From assembly GCA_002423705.1 (NCBI GenBank), contig DINW01000083.1:1-28418 (forward strand): DNA of 28,418 nt, given 5' to 3'. The first letter of the stretch is position 1, and each line of letters starts with the position of its first letter. Below the pieces are notes generated by a model. That model saw only the letters and a list, made by a program, of their open reading frames with translations, was not told the origin of the DNA and did no database searches. Origin of the DNA: Clostridium sp. UBA5530. Lineage in GTDB: Bacteria; Bacillota; Clostridia; Clostridiales; Clostridiaceae. Below, one piece after another: positions 23,487-28,418 of the stretch. The position numbers and the translations under genes are program-made.

Positions 23487-24261
23487 TAATTATAAGTGAT
23501 AGCATTAGGACTATAACAGAGGTAACTGCTATGGTTCCACCAGGAGCACTGTTTATATAGTAGGAAGATACTAACCCCACCATAATATCTATAAACCCTA
23601 TTATAATAGATATTATTAAGGTAGATTTAAAGCCTTTTTTAAATTGAAGAGCTGTGGCTACAGGAACCACCATCATAGAGGAGATTACAAGGATACCCAT
23701 GATCTGTATGGATACTGCTATAGAAGCTCCTACAATTAAAGTGAATAAATAGTTTATGAGGGAAACTTTTATACCTAATGCTTTTGCACCTTCTTCATCA
23801 AAGGTTATATATATAAGCTTGTTATACAAGAATATAACGGTAAATATACTTAAAATGCTTATTATGAGTATTAAGGTAAGATCTTCCTTAGATACTGTAA
23901 GTATGCTACCAAAAAGTATAGAATTTACATTAGTAGCAGCTCTTCCACTGCTGATTAAAATTATAGCTATACCAAGGCTTAGTGTTAATATTATGGACAT
24001 AACTAGTTCTCCGAATTTTTTATAATAGTTTCTTAAAAATTCAATAAAAACACCACATAAAGAAGTAAAAGCAAAGGATGTTAAAAGTGGATTTAGACCA
24101 AAGGAAAGACCTATGGCTATGCCTGCAAATGATGAATGAGATAGTGTGTCGCCCATCATTGAATATCTTTTTAAAACAAGGAACATACCTACAAGGGGAC
24201 ATAATACAGACACCATAACACCAGCCGTTAAGGCATTTCTCATAAATTCATAGTTAAGCAT
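23470..24261 (-). CDS. znuB: Zinc ABC transporter, permease subunit
   Basis: A 263-residue ABC-3 family permease with seven to nine membrane segments (for example MVSVLCPLVGMFLVLKR, LYNKLIYITFDEEGAKALG). The stretch SMMGDTLSHSSFAGIAIG and the cytosolic coupling segment FDEEGAKALGI are typical of the Zn/Mn metal permease family. Its start overlaps the znuC stop by one base (TAATG on the minus strand), so translation is coupled. With ZnuC (ATPase) and ZnuA (binding lipoprotein, divergent) it forms a high-affinity importer. Zinc rather than manganese is inferred from the Fur-family gene next door and from the histidine-rich loop of ZnuA. Confidence 0.92.
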   Translation of the reverse strand: MLNYEFMRNALTAGVMVSVLCPLVGMFLVLKRYSMMGDTLSHSSFAGIAIGLSFGLNPLLTSFAFTSLCGVFIEFLRNYYKKFGELVMSIILTLSLGIAIILISSGRAATNVNSILFGSILTVSKEDLTLILIISILSIFTVIFLYNKLIYITFDEEGAKALGIKVSLINYLFTLIVGASIAVSIQIMGILVISSMMVVPVATALQFKKGFKSTLIISIIIGFIDIMVGLVSSYYINSAPGGTIAVTSVIVLMLSLIIKSIKK

Positions 24262-24923
24262 TAAAGTTCATCCTCTCTTTCTAAATAAGTTTCCTTAAAT
24301 TTTTTAACATCATAATTATGGGCTACCCCATCCTTTAGTTTATATATTATATCTGAGTTTTTAGCTACAGCATCCATGTTATGTTCTACAGCAACTACAG
24401 TCATATTTTCTGAAATATTTAATTCCTTAATTATTTTATAAAGTTCTTTTTGACTTTCAACATCTATTCCAGTAGATAGCTCATCTAATATTAACAATTC
24501 TGGTTTTCCTAAAAGTGCTCTGCATATTAATATCTTTTGTTTTTGTCCACCTGAAAGGTTACCTATAAGTGAGTTTTCGTAATTAAGCATATTGACCTTT
24601 TTCAATGAATCGTAAACTATATTTTTATCTTTTATTTTTAGAGCTTTAAGATGACACAAAAGAAGTTCCTTTACTGTTATAGGAAATTGGGAGTTGAAAC
24701 CGTCTAGCCATTGTGGAACATATCCTATGTTAGAGGTGGCCTTGATTATTTCACCTTCCTTGGGCTTTATAAGACCTAAAATGAGCTTTATAATGGTGCT
24801 TTTGCAACTGCCGTTGTCTCCTATAATGCTAGTGTAACTACCCTTAGGTATTTCAATATTTACATGATTTAGTATATAGGGGGGACAATCATAGAAAAAG
24901 CTTACATTCTTAATGGTTACCAT
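24261..24923 (-). CDS. znuC: Zinc ABC transporter, ATP-binding subunit
   Basis: A 220-residue ABC ATPase. The start is placed at the ATG at 24923 (complement), with GAAGGTG 6 bases upstream and N-terminus MVTIKNVSFFYDCPP; upstream in-frame TTG codons lack a site. Walker A reads GDNGSCKST (35-43): the usual second glycine is C40, a tolerated variation since firmicute metal-type ATPases often have Ala here. The signature is NLSGGQKQK, Walker B LLILDELSTGID, and the switch His lies in AVEHNMDAV. Length is normal for short AdcC/ZnuC-type ATPases. It is the first gene of a znuC-znuB transcript, divergent from znuA. Confidence 0.92.
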   Translation of the reverse strand: MVTIKNVSFFYDCPPYILNHVNIEIPKGSYTSIIGDNGSCKSTIIKLILGLIKPKEGEIIKATSNIGYVPQWLDGFNSQFPITVKELLLCHLKALKIKDKNIVYDSLKKVNMLNYENSLIGNLSGGQKQKILICRALLGKPELLILDELSTGIDVESQKELYKIIKELNISENMTVVAVEHNMDAVAKNSDIIYKLKDGVAHNYDVKKFKETYLEREDEL

Positions 24924-24949
24924 GAAAACACCTTCTTTATTTTTTATAA

Positions 24950-24978
24950 TTGACAGAATGTATTGCAAGTATTATTAT
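24950..24978 (+). promoter_or_regulatory. Predicted sigma-A promoter of znuA
   Basis: TTGACA (24950-24955, perfect), 17-base spacer, TATTAT (24973-24978). Predicted start near 24985, just before the palindrome at 24988-25002. Confidence 0.75.
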
Positions 24979-25003
24979 ATACTCAAATGCAAACCATTTG
25001 CAA
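24974..25003 (-). promoter_or_regulatory. Predicted sigma-A promoter of znuCB
   Basis: On the minus strand: TTGCAA (plus coordinates 24998-25003), 18-base spacer, TATAAT (24974-24979). Its -10 overlaps the -10 of the znuA promoter on the other strand, and its -35 lies within the palindrome. Confidence 0.6.
24988..25002. promoter_or_regulatory. Palindromic operator between znuCB and znuA (probable Zur box)
   Basis: TGCAAA-CCA-TTTGCA is a perfect 6-3-6 inverted repeat, or equally a Fur-type 7-1-7 site. It covers about +3 to +17 of the znuA transcript and the -35 of the znuCB promoter, so one bound repressor would silence both. Confidence 0.6.
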
Positions 25004-25015
25004 CAGGAGGTATAT

Positions 25016-25912
25016 ATGAAAAGAAAAATAAGTTTGATTTTACTAATAACCATGATATTTTCACTATTATATGGATGTGGAGATAAAAAAAGTGGGGATA
25101 AGAATACTGACACAGTTAAAGCTATGGTAAGCTTTAATGTGTTGAAAGATATTACTAATGAAATAGGAAAGGATAAAGTAGAAGTTAGTGTTATGGTACC
25201 TAATGGGGTAGAAGCTCACGATTTTGAGCCAAAACCTAAGGACATGGCTACTTTAAATGACGCAGATATATTTATTTATAATGGCTTAGATATGGAACCT
25301 TGGGCAAAGGCTACTTTAAAAACTTTAGACAGTCATATAATAACTGTAGAGGCAGCTAAGAATGCAGGAATTTTAGAGCTTAAAAATCATAAGGATGAAA
25401 AAGAGCACGGTAAGTACGATCCTCACATATGGCTTAGTTTAAAGGAAACAAAAATAATGGCACAGAATATAATGGAAGGTTTAATTAAGGTAGATGCTAA
25501 AAATAAAGAATTTTACTTAAAGAATTTTAAAGAATTTACAGGAAAACTAGATGCCTTAATTAGGGAATATGACGAAAAATTTACTACTGTAAACAATAAA
25601 AATTTTGTAACAGGTCATGAGGCTTTTGCTTATCTATGTAGAGATTTTAAATTAAATGAAAAGACTGTGGCTGGAGTCTTTAATGAAGGGGAAGCTACTT
25701 CAACTAAAATAAAAGAAGTCATAGATTTTTGTAAGAGCAATAGTGTTAAGACTATATTTATGGAGGAAGGAACAAGTCCTAAAGTAGCTGAAACTATATC
25801 AAAAGAAATAGGGGCAGAGGTTGAAACTTTAAACACTCTTGAAAATGAAGGCAATTATGTTGATACAATGAAGGACAATCTAGAAAAGATATATACATCT
25901 TTAAAAAAATGA
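25016..25912 (+). CDS. znuA: Zinc ABC transporter, substrate-binding lipoprotein
   Basis: A 298-residue cluster A-I (ZnuA/AdcA/TroA) binding protein. The start at 25016 has AGGAGG 6 bases upstream; an in-frame ATG at 24950 lies in the promoter. The signal peptide ends in the lipobox LLYGC (C21). The metal ligands expected of the family are seen: His in NGVEAHDFEPKP, His in YDPHIWLSLKETK, His in VTGHEAFAY and the acidic ligand region in FMEEGTSPKVAETI. Between the first two lies a short charged His-containing loop (HKDEKEHGKYDPH), a mark of zinc rather than manganese specificity though shorter than in many ZnuA proteins. A small acidic protein gene follows within 45 bases. Confidence 0.93.
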   Translation: MKRKISLILLITMIFSLLYGCGDKKSGDKNTDTVKAMVSFNVLKDITNEIGKDKVEVSVMVPNGVEAHDFEPKPKDMATLNDADIFIYNGLDMEPWAKATLKTLDSHIITVEAAKNAGILELKNHKDEKEHGKYDPHIWLSLKETKIMAQNIMEGLIKVDAKNKEFYLKNFKEFTGKLDALIREYDEKFTTVNNKNFVTGHEAFAYLCRDFKLNEKTVAGVFNEGEATSTKIKEVIDFCKSNSVKTIFMEEGTSPKVAETISKEIGAEVETLNTLENEGNYVDTMKDNLEKIYTSLKK

Positions 25913-25954
25913 TATATAGTAGATATGACAATAAGAAAAAGAGGAGTTGATTTT

Positions 25955-26353
25955 GTGGATTTTTCTTCATTAGTGCTTATGCAGAAGGATAAGGAAAGTG
26001 GGTTTTTAAACAAGGAATTAGGTAGCTTTGAGGTAGGCCAAGGAGCTTTATATGTAAAAAAATTCTATGAAATAGATAACAAAGTAATCATGGTTTTTGA
26101 CACTAATAAAGATGTAGAGGAATGGGAATACTCTGCAATCTACGATATGTTTGATTATGACCTTTTTAGTGAAAAGGGTTATGAAGTAGAGGATATAGAT
26201 GAGGAATTTAATCCTACTTGGAAGGTAGAGTTTGGATATGTTGAACACGCAGAAGACATGAAAGAAATCATATATGATATATGTGAGATAATAGATGAGG
26301 CTATGGCAAAGGTATTTTTTGACATACAAGATAAAGAAGAGCAATATAAATAG
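25955..26353 (+). CDS. Small acidic protein of unknown function downstream of znuA
   Basis: A 132-residue protein. Two starts are possible: ATG 25925, with no ribosome binding site, and GTG 25955, with GAGGAG 8 bases upstream; the latter is preferred, giving MDFSSLVLMQKDKESGF. The protein is strongly acidic, without signal peptide or membrane segment: an N-terminal mixed alpha/beta part (VKKFYEIDNKVIMVFDTNKD) then a helical tail (EIIYDICEIIDEAMAKVFFD). It resembles small conserved clostridial proteins of unknown function (possibly the DUF6762 group, from memory). It follows znuA with no terminator and probably shares its transcript, but nothing in the sequence shows a metal-binding role. Confidence 0.75.
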   Translation: MDFSSLVLMQKDKESGFLNKELGSFEVGQGALYVKKFYEIDNKVIMVFDTNKDVEEWEYSAIYDMFDYDLFSEKGYEVEDIDEEFNPTWKVEFGYVEHAEDMKEIIYDICEIIDEAMAKVFFDIQDKEEQYK

Positions 26354-26415
26354 TAAAAATACATCTATACCATAACAGAATTTAAGAATATTCAGTATAA
26401 ATTATTTAAAATAAG

Positions 26416-26454
26416 AAATCCCTATGTTAATATTAGCATGTAGGGATTTTTTTT
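26416..26454 (+). terminator. Intrinsic terminator directly before pepF
   Basis: AAATCCCTA (26416-26424) pairs with TAGGGATTT (26441-26449), with a possible inner extension, followed by a T tract to 26454. It is 62 bases after the preceding stop and only about 5 bases before the pepF ribosome binding site, so it may end the znuA transcript and also act as a leader element for pepF. Confidence 0.8.
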
Positions 26455-26473
26455 ATTAGAGAGGAGAATAAAT

Positions 26474-28273
26474 ATGAGTCAAGTAGTAAAACTTAGAACT
26501 AGAGGAGAGATACCTGGTGAGTATAAATGGAACATTGAAAAGGTATATAAAAATAACGAGGAGTGGGAGAAAGACTTCCAAAAGCTAAAAGAATTATCTC
26601 CTGAATTAACTCAATATTCAGGAAAGTTGGGAGCTCCAAAGGAATTATATGATTATTTAAAGCTTTCAGAGGAACTTTCTAGATTAGCAGAGAAAGTATT
26701 TGTATTCGCACATTTAAAGGGAGATGAAGACACAACTAATACTACATATCAAACTTTAAAAAATAAAATAGATCCATTTTTAGCTGAAATGGCAGCTTAT
26801 TCAGCATTCTATGTACCAGAAGTTTTATCTTTGCCAGAGAATTACTTTGAAGAGGCAATAAAGGAAATACCAGAATTAGCAATGTATAAGTTTCATATAA
26901 ATGGAATATTAAATCAAAAACCTCATACTTTATCTAAAGAGGAAGAGGGATTATTAGCCTCAGTTTCTGATTGCTTAAATGCACCAGAAAATATATTTAG
27001 AATGCTTACCGATGCTGATATGACATTCCCTAATATAAAGGATGAGGAAGGCCATGAAGTTGAACTTACAGAGGTTAATTATGGGACATTCATAAGATCA
27101 AAGGATAGAAGAGTTAGGGAAGAAGCATTTAAGGCTCTATTTAACACCTATAGAAAATATATAAACACCATAGCAACTTCATTAACTTCTAGTATAAAAA
27201 ACTTTGCCTTCGGAGCAAAAATGAGAAAGTATTCATCTTCAGTGGAAGCTTCTCTTAAACCTAATGATATACCAGTAGAGGTTTATAGAAATGCTGTTGA
27301 TACTATAAACAAACATCTACCATTACTTCATAGGTATGTTGAATTAAAGAAGAAATTACTAGGACTAAAGGACATGCATATGTATGATTTATATGTTCCA
27401 GTAATAGAAATAGAAAAGGAACATATTGAATTCGAGGATGCTGTAAAGATAGTTAAAGAAGGGTTAAAGCCTTTAGGAGAAGAATACTTATCCATATTTG
27501 GAAAAGGTATAGAAGATGGATGGGTAGATGTATTTGAAAATAAAGGTAAGAGAGGTGGAGCTTATTCATGGGGCTCTTACGACACAATGCCTTATGTGCT
27601 GCTAAACTACAATTATGACCTAAATGATGTATCTACTTTAGCACATGAAATGGGACATTCATTACATTCTTACTATTCAAGATCAGAACAACCATTTATT
27701 TATGGAAACTATACTTTATTTTGTGCAGAGGTGGCGTCAACTACTAATGAGGCTCTTTTAATAAATCATTTAATAAATAAAGAGGAAAACAAGAAAAAAA
27801 GGCTATATTTAATAAACCAAGAGTTAGAGCAAATAAGAACAACAGTATTTAGACAACTTATGTTTGCAGAGTTTGAACTTATAACTCATGAAAAAATCGA
27901 TAATGGGGTTCCTCTAACAGGAGAGGATTTGTGCAGTATATGGCATGATTTAAACGTAAAATATTTTGGGCCTAAGATGGTTGTAGACAATGAAATAGAT
28001 ATGGAATGGGCAAGAATACCACACTTCTATAGCGATTTTTATGTATATCAATATGCTACTGGATATGCAGCTGCTTCAGCCTTTGCAAGATCTATATTAA
28101 AGGATGGAGAGAAAGCTGTTGATAAGTATAAAAGCTTCTTAAAAGCAGGTGGATCAGATTATCCTATAAATATATTAAAAAATGCAGGGGTAGACATGAC
28201 TACACCAGCGCCTTTAGAAGCTACAATGGAGAGATTCAAAGAACTTTTGGATATGCTAGAAAAAGATATTTAA
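26474..28273 (+). CDS. pepF: Oligoendopeptidase F (M3B zinc metallopeptidase)
   Basis: A 599-residue cytosolic metallopeptidase that cleaves oligopeptides of about 7-17 residues, used in peptide turnover. The length is normal for PepF. The zinc site is H391-E392-M-G-H395 in LAHEMGHSLHS with the third ligand E419 in CAEVASTTNEALL. Other family segments are MPYVLLNYNYDLNDVSTL and HFYSDFYVYQYATGYAAA, the latter with the Tyr residues of the substrate site. No signal peptide is present. The start has GAGAGGAG at good spacing. A terminator lies just before the ribosome binding site and no near-consensus promoter is visible between them, so expression probably depends on read-through or a promoter upstream of the hairpin. 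Confidence 0.96.
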   Translation: MSQVVKLRTRGEIPGEYKWNIEKVYKNNEEWEKDFQKLKELSPELTQYSGKLGAPKELYDYLKLSEELSRLAEKVFVFAHLKGDEDTTNTTYQTLKNKIDPFLAEMAAYSAFYVPEVLSLPENYFEEAIKEIPELAMYKFHINGILNQKPHTLSKEEEGLLASVSDCLNAPENIFRMLTDADMTFPNIKDEEGHEVELTEVNYGTFIRSKDRRVREEAFKALFNTYRKYINTIATSLTSSIKNFAFGAKMRKYSSSVEASLKPNDIPVEVYRNAVDTINKHLPLLHRYVELKKKLLGLKDMHMYDLYVPVIEIEKEHIEFEDAVKIVKEGLKPLGEEYLSIFGKGIEDGWVDVFENKGKRGGAYSWGSYDTMPYVLLNYNYDLNDVSTLAHEMGHSLHSYYSRSEQPFIYGNYTLFCAEVASTTNEALLINHLINKEENKKKRLYLINQELEQIRTTVFRQLMFAEFELITHEKIDNGVPLTGEDLCSIWHDLNVKYFGPKMVVDNEIDMEWARIPHFYSDFYVYQYATGYAAASAFARSILKDGEKAVDKYKSFLKAGGSDYPINILKNAGVDMTTPAPLEATMERFKELLDMLEKDI

Positions 28274-28283
28274 AAAAACACCA

Positions 28284-28316
28284 AGGCCCTGTACATAGTT
28301 ACAGAGCCTACTTTAT
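28284..28316 (+). terminator. Probable terminator after pepF
   Basis: AGGCCCTGTA (28284-28293) pairs with TACAGAGCCT (28300-28309) with one mismatch, followed by a weak T-rich stretch ACTTTATT. The remaining bases to 28418 are AT-rich with no gene that I can support. Confidence 0.5.
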
Positions 28317-28418
28317 TGCCATAAATCATAAAATCTTATAAGCAGAAGGATGATTTTATATATAAAATTTTAATAGTATATGGATTATATTTCCTGAAAA
28401 AAATCATTACAATTTTCT

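Overview
The window is a stretch of AT-rich chromosome from a spore-forming clostridium (Clostridium sensu lato). The basis is the base composition, strong AGGAGG-type ribosome binding sites, the very A/T-rich codon use, and the gene families present: a histidine-utilisation cluster using glutamate formimidoyltransferase, a GlpA / FAD-reductase / DUF1667 trio, HtrA, an ABC-F protein, ZnuABC/Zur and PepF. I see no prophage, insertion sequence, CRISPR array, rRNA or tRNA. Gene density is high and no gene-free stretch exceeds 300 bases. The longest is about 240 bases, upstream of htrA, and it is described below.

Layout. (1) 1-3723: the end of a histidine-degradation operon, hutU (cut by the window edge), ftcD and hutI, closed by a strong terminator. 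(2) 3889-4722: an unrecognised cytosolic protein. (3) 4768-8100: a promoter, a leader with an intrinsic terminator, and a three-gene redox operon resembling anaerobic glycerol-3-phosphate dehydrogenase, closed by a terminator. (4) 8069-10147: a GDSL hydrolase, an unrecognised helical protein, and a RusA-like nuclease with a zinc ribbon, preceded by a LexA-box-like site. (5) 10267-14066: tsaD, an alpha/beta-hydrolase-fold protein lacking its catalytic residues, and a membrane-anchored MutS-family ATPase, all in one direction. (6) 14186-16416: htrA behind a Pho-box-like tandem 11-bp repeat, then a lipoprotein with a GerMN-like domain. (7) 16419-20298: an ABC-F ATPase and a DUF2207 membrane protein, transcribed divergently from promoters that appear to share one palindromic -35 hexamer. 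(8) 20297-22349: an acidic protein of unknown function behind a possible mother-cell sigma promoter, and a SufS/CsdA-like aminotransferase. (9) 22426-26353: a metal-homeostasis block with an MntP-like exporter, a Fur-family regulator (probably Zur), znuB and znuC on the minus strand, and znuA with a small acidic protein on the plus strand. A perfect 6-3-6 palindrome sits between the znuC and znuA promoters. (10) 26416-28309: oligoendopeptidase F, whose ribosome binding site directly follows an intrinsic terminator.

Most genes are ordinary core genes. The observations most worth following are regulatory (the Pho-like repeat at htrA, the zinc operator, the LexA-like box, the shared -35, the two leader terminators) and enzymatic (the catalytically degenerate hydrolase next to a membrane-bound MutS protein, the RusA homologue with an Asp-to-Asn change, and the free-standing [4Fe-4S]-type domain in the redox operon). 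I did not find convincing evidence for a wholly new multi-gene system.
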